From: SOIA01 sp050116035
Lineage (GTDB): Bacteria; Acidobacteriota; Aminicenantia; Aminicenantales; Aminicenantaceae
Assembly: GCA_050116035.1 (NCBI GenBank)
Contig: JASFPJ010000059.1
Coordinates: 1-13,559 of the forward strand
DNA length: 13,559 bases
Direction of reading: 5' to 3'
The stretch's first letter is position 1. Every line of letters begins with the position of its first letter. A program made the position numbers and the translations under genes. Shown here in pieces: positions 1 to 8,100 of the stretch. Below the pieces are notes generated by a model, which saw only the letters and a program-made list of their open reading frames with translations, ran no database searches and was not told the origin of the DNA.

Positions 1-1508
1 ACAGCCACCTGATTCGCAAGTCGGCGGGCTTGATCCAAGTCTTCTTGTGAAAACTTGGGCTGCTTGACGTAGCCGAGAGCGATTATCCCCGCCAACACTT
101 GTTTGAGGAAAAGAGGCAGGACTAAGAATGATTTGGTTCCCTGCCTGGATAGAGGAGTGAGGTAATCAGGAAGATTCTCGTCCAGTGTTATCAACAGAGT
201 CTCCGGATTATCTCTGAGTATTTGTATATCCTCTGGTGTGATCTTGACCTTTTCTGTGATTTTCCCCTTTTCACTCTCATCTTCTCCGATATAAGTATGT
301 GCTTTATCGATAGAATCAGGATTAATGACAGTGATGCTCATGCTCTTGCAGGGAAAAACATCGCGTATCCGGGTCACAACTGTGTTCACGATCTTTTCTG
401 TATCCAGCACCGAAAGAATGTCTCTATCGATTTCTCCCATGGCGATCAAGGCTTTAAACTGCTTACCCAGCTGACTGGCCATTGAGTTGAAGGATTGGGC
501 CACTTCTGCGAATTCGTCGTTGCTTGTGACCATGACCCGACTGTCGAATTCTCTTTTGGCGAGGCGTTTCGTCCCCTCCTTGAGCTTTTCAAGCGGCACC
601 ATGCTTCTCCTGATTTGGATGATACTCAGGAAAAGAACGAACCAAAGAGCTGCTAGGACGATTAAAGGAAATGTTCTCCAGGACTCTTTAACGGGTTTAA
701 GCACCTCTGATTTAATTTCACTCAGCACGAGTTTCCAGTTTTCAGCAGAATACCTGTTTCCTAGAAGTATAGGCCTGAACACCGCCAGATAGTCTTTTCC
801 CCTGTGTGACCACTCAAATTGAGAAGATCGTATTAATTCCATTTGGCTCTGGGCTTTGTCAGAGAATTTAACTGGAAGAAATAAAGTTGAGAGAAGAATA
901 TTGTTTGATTTATCGAGAACACACACATTTGTACTGGCTGGAAGGTAGACTTTTTGCAGTGAGAACCAGATAAAATCAGGGCTGACTTCAGCCAGGAGAG
1001 TATCCTGACTTTGGCTTTCCGGATCGAGTGGCACTATCATGAATATTCGAGGCTGACGGTTTTCACGATATTCCGTTATAATGCCAGTCATGTCCCCCCG
1101 GATTTTTTCATTTGATTCCAATGGGAGTTCCGGTGGGTCGGAAATATGACCGAAAAGATGCCTGGATTTTCCATCTTCTGCGATAAGGAACAATCCTTTG
1201 AAACGTGGTTTGCGATCTGCTTCGGGTTCTTGGGGAACATAATAATAAGTCTGGTTCGGGTTTGCTATCAGGTTAGAAGCGACCACTCTCAAATCATCAT
1301 TAAGGAGATCAAAGCGCTGAATTATATCCTGTTCCATATTTTTGCTTGTCAGATGAATACGCTTCTGGCTTTGGGCTCGGAGTTGATTTGTCACTGTTAT
1401 CTGGGAGATAACAGCCAGGATAGTTATTGGAAGCAGGGCGCAGGAAACAAAAAGGAAAAAAATACGCTGGGCAACTTTGCTGCGAAGGGATGTCAGCTCA
1501 AGTTTCAT
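1..1508 (-). CDS. Membrane sensor protein, periplasmic sensing domain + HAMP + GAF (C-terminus cut by window edge)
   Basis: One minus-strand frame stays open from the ATG at 1508 to the left edge (502 codons visible). An in-frame TAG lies two codons upstream, so this is the first possible ATG; the ribosome site is weak (TTAGAGC). A first membrane helix spans about residues 16-38. Residues 39-278 form a periplasmic region of Cache-like layout. A second helix spans 279-298, followed by a HAMP linker at about 299-351 (MVPLEKLKEGTKRLA, then DEFAEVAQSFNSM). A GAF domain starts near 355 and ends at the edge with DQARRLANQVA, a stretch that usually precedes a GGDEF, EAL or histidine kinase output. 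The output domain is outside the window, so the enzyme type is unknown; the GAF sequence resembles those in c-di-GMP enzymes, which is only an impression. The gene follows the pseudopilin gene by 15 bases on the same strand, so they are probably co-transcribed. Confidence 0.85.
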   Translation of the reverse strand, partial: MKLELTSLRSKVAQRIFFLFVSCALLPITILAVISQITVTNQLRAQSQKRIHLTSKNMEQDIIQRFDLLNDDLRVVASNLIANPNQTYYYVPQEPEADRKPRFKGLFLIAEDGKSRHLFGHISDPPELPLESNEKIRGDMTGIITEYRENRQPRIFMIVPLDPESQSQDTLLAEVSPDFIWFSLQKVYLPASTNVCVLDKSNNILLSTLFLPVKFSDKAQSQMELIRSSQFEWSHRGKDYLAVFRPILLGNRYSAENWKLVLSEIKSEVLKPVKESWRTFPLIVLAALWFVLFLSIIQIRRSMVPLEKLKEGTKRLAKREFDSRVMVTSNDEFAEVAQSFNSMASQLGKQFKALIAMGEIDRDILSVLDTEKIVNTVVTRIRDVFPCKSMSITVINPDSIDKAHTYIGEDESEKGKITEKVKITPEDIQILRDNPETLLITLDENLPDYLTPLSRQGTKSFLVLPLFLKQVLAGIIALGYVKQPKFSQEDLDQARRLANQVA

Positions 1509-1523
1509 GCTCTAAAAAGCGGA

Positions 1524-2072
1524 TTAATACTTGTGCGCTAGACCTACATAACCCCCATTATTGGCGCGGACGATATCGTCCCAGCTTTCTTCGGCTGTCA
1601 GAGGAGCAACGCTCATTCCATCCCTTCCGATGCTGTACAGGTCAAAATCTGTATTGAGAGGAATCAGAAACCGGTCTTTCCGTAATTTTCCATCAATTTC
1701 TTGTTTATCCAAGCCAAAAATGACAAGGTACTCATAAGGATTTCCCCATGGGTCCGTTACATTCTGCTCTCCAATCTCATCCAGAGTTGCGGGAAGTCTT
1801 CCGTAATCGATCATGAAATCCTCGATCTTCTGCCCCATCAAGGCGATTTTTGATACGGCCTGGTTGACTTTGGCTTTGTACATTGCATTTGTGTAAACGG
1901 GCACTCCAACCGCCATGAGAGTTCCGACTAAGGCCACGGCGAGAAGAAGTTCTATCAGAGTCATGGCCTTCCGGTGTCCTTTCTTTTTACAGGATAAGAA
2001 AGGAATGGGAGTTTTGAGCCAGCTTGGCGAAGGGAATCGGCTGGCAAAGGTTCTGAATATGTTCTTTCTCAT
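1524..2072 (-). CDS. GspG-like type II secretion pseudopilin / type IV prepilin
   Basis: The 182-residue product has a class III prepilin signal: KKKGHRKA, then MTLIELLLAVALVGTLMAVG, with Glu at +5 of the mature protein (residue 41). The C-terminal region is GspG-like: DPWGNPYEYL at about 107-116, DLYSIGRDG at 144-152 and a SWDDIV segment near 163, matching the beta-sheet and calcium-site region of major pseudopilins. Such proteins are inserted in the inner membrane, processed by prepilin peptidase and assembled into a pseudopilus or pilus. Two things are odd. The residue before the cleavage site is Ala rather than the usual Gly, and the leader is about 36 residues, long for this class, with no ATG, GTG or TTG between the start and the Met at +1. 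A GTG at 2081 is also in frame, but ATG 2072 is better spaced from the GAG-containing ribosome site. No other secretion genes are visible, so secretion pseudopilin versus stand-alone pilin is unresolved. Confidence 0.85.
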   Translation of the reverse strand: MRKNIFRTFASRFPSPSWLKTPIPFLSCKKKGHRKAMTLIELLLAVALVGTLMAVGVPVYTNAMYKAKVNQAVSKIALMGQKIEDFMIDYGRLPATLDEIGEQNVTDPWGNPYEYLVIFGLDKQEIDGKLRKDRFLIPLNTDFDLYSIGRDGMSVAPLTAEESWDDIVRANNGGYVGLAHKY

Positions 2073-2734
2073 TTTTTTCACTCGTTTATAATATTTTGAG
2101 ACAGGGATATTTCCTGACTCTTTTTATGGAGGCGTGATAAGCCTCAGTTAAACGCCCATGCATTCTACTCAACGTGTGAATGCGTTAAAAGAGCTCGTGA
2201 TTTCTATGAAAATCCGAAATCGCTCTTTCCCATCCGCTACCTTCCTTGGCGGAGATTGTTAAGAATTGTACCATGATGAAATTTGAAATGTCAAAGCGTA
2301 AAACGGCAATTTCACTTTTTTAGAGCAGGAATTTTCACGCAGAAATCAAAAAAGATTTGCGTCAAATGCTCATGTCCACCCCCCTTAAATTTGAATACCG
2401 ATGGTTTTATCCAAACATCCAATTTTTGTGTAAATTTGCATTTTGTCTCCGCTTCCCCTGGAATTAATGAATAGTCAAAAAAATTTCATGCGCAATCTTC
2501 TAAATGGAGATGTATAAAAAAATCCATAGCCAGTCATCATGTTTATGCAGAAAATCATCGTCGTTAACCTTTACTAACGGGAGATAATCCTCGTTGAGGG
2601 TGAGAGAAAAAACGAAAAAATCACTGCAAAAATCATCGCGAGAGGCTATTGGTAAACAGGATGGTTTTTATTATCTTTGTCCGAATGAAGAGAGGAAGGC
2701 TGGAAAAGTTGATTTCAAGGCAAGAGAAAAAAAA
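2073..2734. other. Long intergenic region between divergent genes
   Basis: This AT-rich stretch lies between the pseudopilin start and the promoter of the HD-GYP gene. I see no convincing gene: the open frames are short, start on weak codons and lack ribosome sites. It contains small hairpins (GAGGC at 2129-2133 with GCCTC at 2141-2145; GCATTC at 2160-2165 with GAATGC at 2178-2183; CGTTA at 2562-2566 with TAACG at 2575-2579). A 10-base direct repeat, AAAATCATCG, occurs at 2551-2560 and 2629-2638. A TATTATAA stretch at about 2088-2095 on the minus strand could be a -10 for the pseudopilin operon, but no good -35 accompanies it. Confidence 0.5.
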
Positions 2735-2763
2735 TTGACTTGTTGCGTCTTTCTAACTATAAG
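2735..2763 (+). promoter_or_regulatory. Sigma70-type promoter for the HD-GYP-like gene
   Basis: TTGACT at 2735-2740 and TATAAG at 2758-2763 are separated by 17 bases, a near-consensus housekeeping promoter. Transcription would begin near 2770, leaving an untranslated leader of about 48 bases with the ribosome site GGTGGAG just before ATG 2818. This position argues against the overlapping 73-codon frame being a gene. Confidence 0.65.
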
Positions 2764-2817
2764 AACTGTATATAGAAAAGAAGCAGAGGATCAATATTTC
2801 TTCTTGGTGGAGTAAAA

Positions 2818-3777
2818 ATGGATAAAGTAAAAATCTACTTATTCAAACACTTTGAAAAAATTCTTGTTCTTTCTATTTTACTCATCATTGTCCTCATCCA
2901 TTTTTTTGTTCCTTACAAGATCGGGTTCCTCAACTTTTTTTATCTTCCCATAATCATAGCCGGCTACTTCCTGGGAAGGAGGATGGCTGTTCTCACCGCC
3001 TTTCTTTGTATTCTGGTTATTGTCATATTTATTCTGATTTCTCCTTCCCACTTTTTTACAGACGGCACAGAGAATACCTATGTCATAGTCAGCCTTATCG
3101 GGTGGGGTTCCTTTTTAATCCTGACTAGCGCAGCAATGGGATATCTTTACGAAGAAAAGGAAAAGAGAATCAAAGATTTAAAATCCGCTTACATCGGGAT
3201 TCTGGAGATTCTTTCCAAATATCTTGAATCCGCGGATAGATACACTCAGGGACATTCGGTCCGGGTGTCCCATCTTGCCGAAGATATTGCTCGTTTTATG
3301 GGTTTGCCTTCCTATGAGAGAGAGAACATAAAAACTGCCGCATTGCTTCATGACATCGGGAAGACTGAAATAAGCATGGACATCGTCAAGAAGGCCGCCT
3401 CTCTTAGCGATAAGGAGAGAGAGCTGATGGCTGAACATTCAGAAAAGGGGGCCCACATCATATCTCTGGTGGGAGGTGTGCTTGAAGAGGCCGTGCCGAT
3501 TGTCCTGGCTCACCACAAGTTCTATTTTGAGAATAAAACGTCTTCAGCTAAAGATAGGGCTGATATTCCTCTTGGTGCTGAAATCATCGCTGTGGCCGAT
3601 GCCTATGATGCCATGATCACAGACAGGCCTTATCGGGCTGGTATGCCTCCGTGGAAGGCGTTTGAGGAGATTGAGAAGGAATCCGGAAAGCAGTTCCGTC
3701 CCGATGTGGTGAAAGCTTTTAAAGAAGTCCTTATGTCGAGCGACAAGTACAGTAAGGAAGAAAAAGTCACCTCTTAA
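2818..3777 (+). CDS. Four-helix membrane HD-GYP-type phosphohydrolase with degenerate GYP motif
   Basis: The 319-residue protein has about four N-terminal membrane helices (roughly 14-32, 36-54, 56-76, 88-110), a short charged linker, and an HD-GYP-type domain from about 123. HD-GYP enzymes are metal-dependent phosphodiesterases that hydrolyse cyclic di-GMP in the cytoplasm. Visible metal-ligand candidates are H146 (GHSVRVSHLA), H178-D179 in HDIGK, H207 (EHSEKGA), H232-H233 and D261 in the VADAYDAM motif followed by DRPYR. The loop after H232-H233, normally HHExxDGxGYPxG, reads HHKFYFENKTSSAKDRADIP, so DGxGYP is missing although IPLGAEIIAVADAYDAM resumes at once. The catalytic centre may thus be intact while the signature loop is altered; substrate is uncertain. 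The start is supported by the ribosome site GGTGGAG five bases upstream. The gene is convergent with the next one, 15 bases apart, and I see no hairpin terminator. Confidence 0.88.
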   Translation: MDKVKIYLFKHFEKILVLSILLIIVLIHFFVPYKIGFLNFFYLPIIIAGYFLGRRMAVLTAFLCILVIVIFILISPSHFFTDGTENTYVIVSLIGWGSFLILTSAAMGYLYEEKEKRIKDLKSAYIGILEILSKYLESADRYTQGHSVRVSHLAEDIARFMGLPSYERENIKTAALLHDIGKTEISMDIVKKAASLSDKERELMAEHSEKGAHIISLVGGVLEEAVPIVLAHHKFYFENKTSSAKDRADIPLGAEIIAVADAYDAMITDRPYRAGMPPWKAFEEIEKESGKQFRPDVVKAFKEVLMSSDKYSKEEKVTS

Positions 3778-3792
3778 CCAAATCAATCATCG

Positions 3793-4245
3793 TCAGAAAA
3801 AATACCTGATACCTACACTTGAAGTCACCCTTAATTTCGTGGCTGGAGTCAAATCAAGCACGGGTCCGAGTTCGAGGAAAATATCCAGAGGGGATTGTTC
3901 AAATAGGTAACATATTCCGACTGGAATCCGGATGCCGATCCTGTCCTCATCTCCGATTCTGATTCTAAACCCAATCCCGAAATAGAGCGGGAGTTTACCC
4001 TTATTCACATCGAAAATATTGAAGTCATGGTAGAGATAATCCGCATGCAAATGAAATGAAGATGGTGTGACTAATGACCAGGCCACCGCACAGTCTAGCG
4101 CTGAGTTGTTATTAAGCCATTTCTTTGCAATGATACCTGTTGGCTCTCCGAGGATAATTCCTAGCCCAAAATCTTTATCCTGAGAGTGTGCGATACAACT
4201 TAAAAACAATATGGTTAATGCAACTAACAAAACTCTCTTCTTCAT
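3793..4245 (-). CDS. Small outer-membrane beta-barrel protein (DUF3996-like)
   Basis: The product has 150 residues with a signal peptide (MKKRVLLVALTILFL core; likely signal peptidase I cleavage after AHS, residue 21). The mature part is rich in alternating hydrophobic strands and ends in VGIRYFF, a C-terminal aromatic typical of barrels inserted by the BAM machinery. The segment GLGIILGEPTGIIAKKW near 27-43 resembles small outer-membrane proteins of the DUF3996/BAPKO_0422 type; this is recalled, not searched. The start at 4245 rather than a longer frame to 4323 is fixed by a strong ribosome site (GAAGGAGG, about 7 bases upstream) and by the signal peptide beginning there. It lies 136 bases downstream of the lipoprotein gene on the same strand; I found no clear promoter between them, so co-transcription is possible. 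Its cargo or function is unknown. Confidence 0.75.
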   Translation of the reverse strand: MKKRVLLVALTILFLSCIAHSQDKDFGLGIILGEPTGIIAKKWLNNNSALDCAVAWSLVTPSSFHLHADYLYHDFNIFDVNKGKLPLYFGIGFRIRIGDEDRIGIRIPVGICYLFEQSPLDIFLELGPVLDLTPATKLRVTSSVGIRYFF

Positions 4246-4381
4246 TGTCAGGCCTCCTTCGAATGGATGGAAACATTCCTTTTTCTTGAAGCGAGGGATT
4301 GAATGACTGGGAAGGAATATCAATTGCGATGTGCATGTTAAATGGAGAAGGACATCTCGACGGGATGGATGGACTCCCCGA

Positions 4382-4759
4382 TTAATCCCTTTCCTTTGTC
4401 CAGATTATTTCAGGCTGATTCTGGAATCGAATAATTCCACCGTTTTTTTGGCCGAAGAAAAAGGAAAATACGGACTCCTGTCCTTCTATATTCACATAAG
4501 TCAATGTGAACAAGATTTCTTCTGTATCAGGCGCTTTCTTTGTCTTGATTTTTTTAATTGTGTTGGCGTTGACCTCTCCTCCAAGAGTCCTGAAGATAAT
4601 CTTATCCGGGGTCAGCTCGAAACTGGTCTCCTTGTACTTCGAGTCGGTGGTATTCCAGGTTCCTACCATCTCATCTGATATGATTGCTTTTTTCTCGCAT
4701 CCGTGGGCGAATACGATAATGAGAATAGTGAGTCCGACAAATAACCTTTTTGGTTTCAT
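4382..4759 (-). CDS. Small predicted lipoprotein, lipocalin-like
   Basis: The 125-residue product starts MKPKRLFVGLTILIIVFAHGC, a lipoprotein signal with Cys21 as the acylated residue (lipobox FAHGC, a loose match). The mature 105 residues include a short DEMVGTWNTTDSKYKETSFEL segment; GxW near the start followed by beta-strand-like stretches is reminiscent of small lipocalin-like domains, without proof. The ATG at 4759 has GAGGGA five bases upstream, a good ribosome site. It would be anchored in the envelope. It is transcribed away from the kinase gene and precedes the small barrel gene. No specific function can be assigned. Confidence 0.75.
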   Translation of the reverse strand: MKPKRLFVGLTILIIVFAHGCEKKAIISDEMVGTWNTTDSKYKETSFELTPDKIIFRTLGGEVNANTIKKIKTKKAPDTEEILFTLTYVNIEGQESVFSFFFGQKNGGIIRFQNQPEIIWTKERD

Positions 4760-5005
4760 TTTAATCCCTCCATGGCATTTGAAGTGCCGGAAGATATATG
4801 ATAGCGAGTTTCAACTGACTCTTGATAATCATAATACACTTTTCAAACAAATGAAATAGCCAAGCTTTTAAGCCAGTCACTCGCTGGTTTTTCTCAGCTC
4901 TGACTCCTTGGAAAGTTCTGATTTTATCTGTTCAGAGGCTTTTCTGTCTCCATCCTGAATTCGTTGGTGAAAACTATGATGATATAAAGCCTTCTCTAGT
5001 TCAAT
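4760..5005. other. Divergent intergenic region, left part
   Basis: No gene is evident between the lipoprotein start and the palindromes ahead of the kinase. On the minus strand a TATCAT-like -10 can be found about 40 bases before the lipoprotein gene, but its -35 is poor. On the plus strand TATAAA near 4982-4987 is a possible extra -10 upstream of the palindromes, also without a good -35. Confidence 0.4.
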
Positions 5006-5064
5006 ACCCTAAAAGGGTGAATTTGGAGATGATTTTTCCCTTCTTTTCTCACCCTTAAGGGTGA
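5006..5064. promoter_or_regulatory. Pair of palindromic operator-like sites upstream of the kinase gene
   Basis: Site A is ACCCT-AAA-AGGGT at 5006-5018. Site B is TCACCCTTAAGGGTGA at 5049-5064, a perfect 16-base palindrome. Both share ACCCT/AGGGT half-sites and are followed by GTGAA. Their centres are about 44-45 bases apart, roughly four helical turns, as expected for two dimers on one face of the DNA. They lie 35-98 bases before the candidate -35 of the kinase gene. No regulator gene is visible in the window, so the binding protein is unknown. Confidence 0.5.
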
Positions 5065-5098
5065 AAGTATTTTAGATTTCTGTTCCTGGCCGGATAAT

Positions 5099-5127
5099 TT
5101 GACTCTTTTACTGCGACTTGCTACTCT
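5099..5127 (+). promoter_or_regulatory. Candidate promoter of the kinase gene
   Basis: TTGACT at 5099-5104 and TACTCT at 5122-5127 are 17 bases apart. The -35 is strong and the -10 is poor (3 of 6 matches), which would suit an activated promoter. It would start transcription near 5134, about 23 bases before ATG 5157. The palindrome pair lies just upstream. Confidence 0.4.
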
Positions 5128-5156
5128 GTTTTTAAATAATGAAAGATTAGAAAGAT

Positions 5157-8100
5157 ATGAAGTGTCCAAAATGCCACTCCGAAAATCCCGCTGACAGCAG
5201 TTTTTGCAGGAAGTGTGGATCGCCTCTTCTTTCCTCAGAAAAAATCGTTGATTCTCACACAAAGACGCTCGAGATGCCTTCTGGAGTGCTTGCCCGAGGA
5301 AGCACGTTCGCAGAGAGGTTCGAAGTTATGGAAGAGCTTGGAAAAGGAGGCATGGGTGCAGTCTACAGAGTGTTCGATAAAAAAATAGATGAGGAAGTGG
5401 CCTTGAAACTCCTCAATCCTGAGGTCTCCTCTGACTTGAAAACAATCGAGCGGTTCCGGAACGAATTAAAACTGGCCCGCAAGATATCCCACAAGAATGT
5501 CTGTCGGATGTATGACATGAATGAGGAGAAAGGAACGCAGTACATCACTATGGAATACGTATCCGGTGAGGATTTGAAGGGCACGATAGTAAGAGTGGGC
5601 CATTTGAGCATAGGAAAATCTATATCGATGGCTAAGCAGATATGCGAAGGGCTGCTGGAAGCGCACCGGTTAGGAGTTATTCACCGTGATCTCAAACCCC
5701 AGAATATCATGGTCGATAAAGAGGGGGACGTGCGGATTATGGATTTTGGGATCGCCAGGTCCCTGAAGAAGAAAGGATTAACTGGGACAGGAATAATCAT
5801 CGGAACCCCAGAATACATGTCCCCTGAACAGGCAGAGATGAGAGAGGTTGACCAGCGTTCTGATGTTTATTCATTGGGAACGATCCTGTATGAGATGGTG
5901 ACTGGGAGAGTGCCTTTTGAGGGAGAGACACCCTTGAGTGTGGCCATGAAGCACAAGAGCGAGCAGCCTTCTGACCCGAGAGAGCTGAATGCTCAGATCC
6001 CTGAGGCTCTCAGCCGAGTCATCCTGAAATGTATGGAGAAGAAAAGGGAAAACAGGTATCAGGGGGCCGAAGAGCTCCTTTCTGAACTCAAAAGGATAGA
6101 AAAGGAACTGCCCACCACAGAAAGAATCATTCCCAGAAGAAAACCGATCACCCGTAGAGAAATAACTGTGAAATTCACTCCAAAGAAGTTGCTCATCCCT
6201 GCTGTGGCTGTCGTCTCCATAGTTATTCTTCTCGTCGTTATCTGGCGTTTTCTCCCCAGAGGGAGAGTCACTCCTTTCCCTGAGGACAAGCCTTCACTGG
6301 CTGTCATGTATTTCGAGAACAATACCGGGGATAACAGATTCGACCATTGGAAAAAAGCGCTTTCAGATTTATTGATTGCTGATTTATCGCAATCCAAGTA
6401 CTTAAGGGTGCTCAGCGGAGAGAGGCTGTTTAATATTCTTGAAGAGATGGACCTTCTGGAAGCGGAAAGTTATTCCTCAAGAGTTCTAGAACAAGTCTCT
6501 TCCAGGGGCGGTGTGCAGTATGTGTTGGTGGGAAAGCTGGCCATGGCCGGGGATACTCTGAGAATAAATGCCATGCTCCAGGAAGCTAGCACAGGTGAGA
6601 CTTTAGGCTCAGAGATGGTGGAAGGAATCGGTGAAGAGAGCCTGTTCTCCATGGTGGATGAGTTGACAATGAAGATAAAGGAAAGTTTCAAGCTTTCGAC
6701 GACGGAGATAGCCAGTGATATAGACAGGGAAGTGGAAACGATCACAACAAGCTCGCCTGAAGCGTATAAATATTACAGAGAGGGAATGGAGTATCTTTCG
6801 AAGGCAGACTATCTCAAGTGCATCCCTCTCATGGAAACGGCGGTCGCTATCGACCCAGATTTCGCTATGGCGTACAGGAATATGGCTGTGGCTTATGAGA
6901 ATATCGGTTATCGAACAGAGGCGATGAAGCGCTACCAGAAAGCTTTTGAATTGAGCGATAAAGTCTCAGAGAGAGAACGCTATTATATTCACGGAAACTT
7001 CTACATGCATTCAGAGACAACCTATGATAAAGCTCTCAAGACCTATGAGGAGCTGCTGAAGATATATCCCGACGACTCCAACGGGCTCAATAACTTAGGC
7101 GCTTTAAACTTGTTATTGGAGGAATGGGATAAAGCTATCTCGTTTTTAACAGCCAATATTCAGAAGGGAGACGAATCGTACTTCAGTTATGGGAATGCTT
7201 CAACAGGTTATGCTGGTAAGGGTGAATATGATAAAGCGGCGGAAATCCTTGAACTTTACTTGAGAGATATTGCTGACAGCGTGTATATACGCTTCCGTTT
7301 GGCATATAATTATCTTTATCAAAGAGAATATGATTCAGCACAAGTTGAAGCGAAGAAATTTTACACGCTAGATCCGAATCATTATCTAAACTTTGTATTA
7401 AATGGGGACATTTCTCTTTTCAGAGAGGATTTGACCAACGCAGAAAAGGAATACCAGAAATTGCTGGAGACAGAGGAGCCTGTCGCGCATCAAGATGGCA
7501 TCAGTAGGCTCAGCGCCCTGTATCTTTTGCAGGGATTGTTTGACAAAGCAAAGGAGCAGGCTCAACTGGGAATTGAATTAGGCGAATTGCTCGGGGAAAC
7601 GGATTGGAGTTCAGGGTTTCATCTGAACTTGGCTTATGCATTGTTCAAATCAAAGAATTTGGAGGAGGCTCTGAAAGAATGTGAAGCGGGATTAAGCATT
7701 TCCTCTGAAGCCGGTATTGTGAGCAGACAAAGAGAAGCTTTACATCTAAAAGGGCGAATATTCCTCGCGATGGATTCGTTGGATGAAGCCCAGGATGTTG
7801 CCGATGCGCTTAAGGTACTTATAGATGGTGGTTTGCACAGGAAGGCAGAAAGATTCTACTGGCATCTGATGGGATTGATCGAGCTGAAAAAAAAGAATTT
7901 CCAGAAGGCCATCCAGTATTTCAGACAGGCTGTAGCCATGCTCCCCTCTCAGATAGATCCAGGGCATGCGCAGGCGTTGTTTTTTGAACCTTTGGCTTCA
8001 ACCAATTTCGAGGCAGGGGATGTAGATAAAGCGCAGAAAGAGTATGAACGAATCATTTCCTTATCAACAGGCAGGCTTCTGTATGGAGACATATTCGCCA

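Noticed and set aside
222..1541. Plus-strand open frames over the left region (222-485, 487-792, 1146-1541)
   Set aside because: They are antisense to the 502-codon sensor frame, which shows clear membrane, HAMP and GAF features; their translations show no domain.
2320..2420. Possible c-di-GMP (GEMM) riboswitch upstream of the HD-GYP gene
   Set aside because: The conserved core segments of GEMM-I are not present, and the region lies upstream of the predicted promoter.
2283..2474. 63-codon plus-strand frame in the long intergenic region
   Set aside because: No ribosome site, low-complexity composition and no recognisable domain.
2594..2815. 73-codon frame just before the HD-GYP gene
   Set aside because: It starts on TTG without a ribosome site and contains the strong promoter at 2735-2763.
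4246..4323. Longer N-terminus for the small barrel protein
   Set aside because: It would bury the signal peptide; the strong GAAGGAGG ribosome site fits the start at 4245.
4870..4890. Hairpin AAGCCAG / CTGGTTT followed by T bases, terminator-like on the plus strand
   Set aside because: No plus-strand gene ends upstream of it, the stem is short with a G-T pair, and it uses part of the T run; probably chance.
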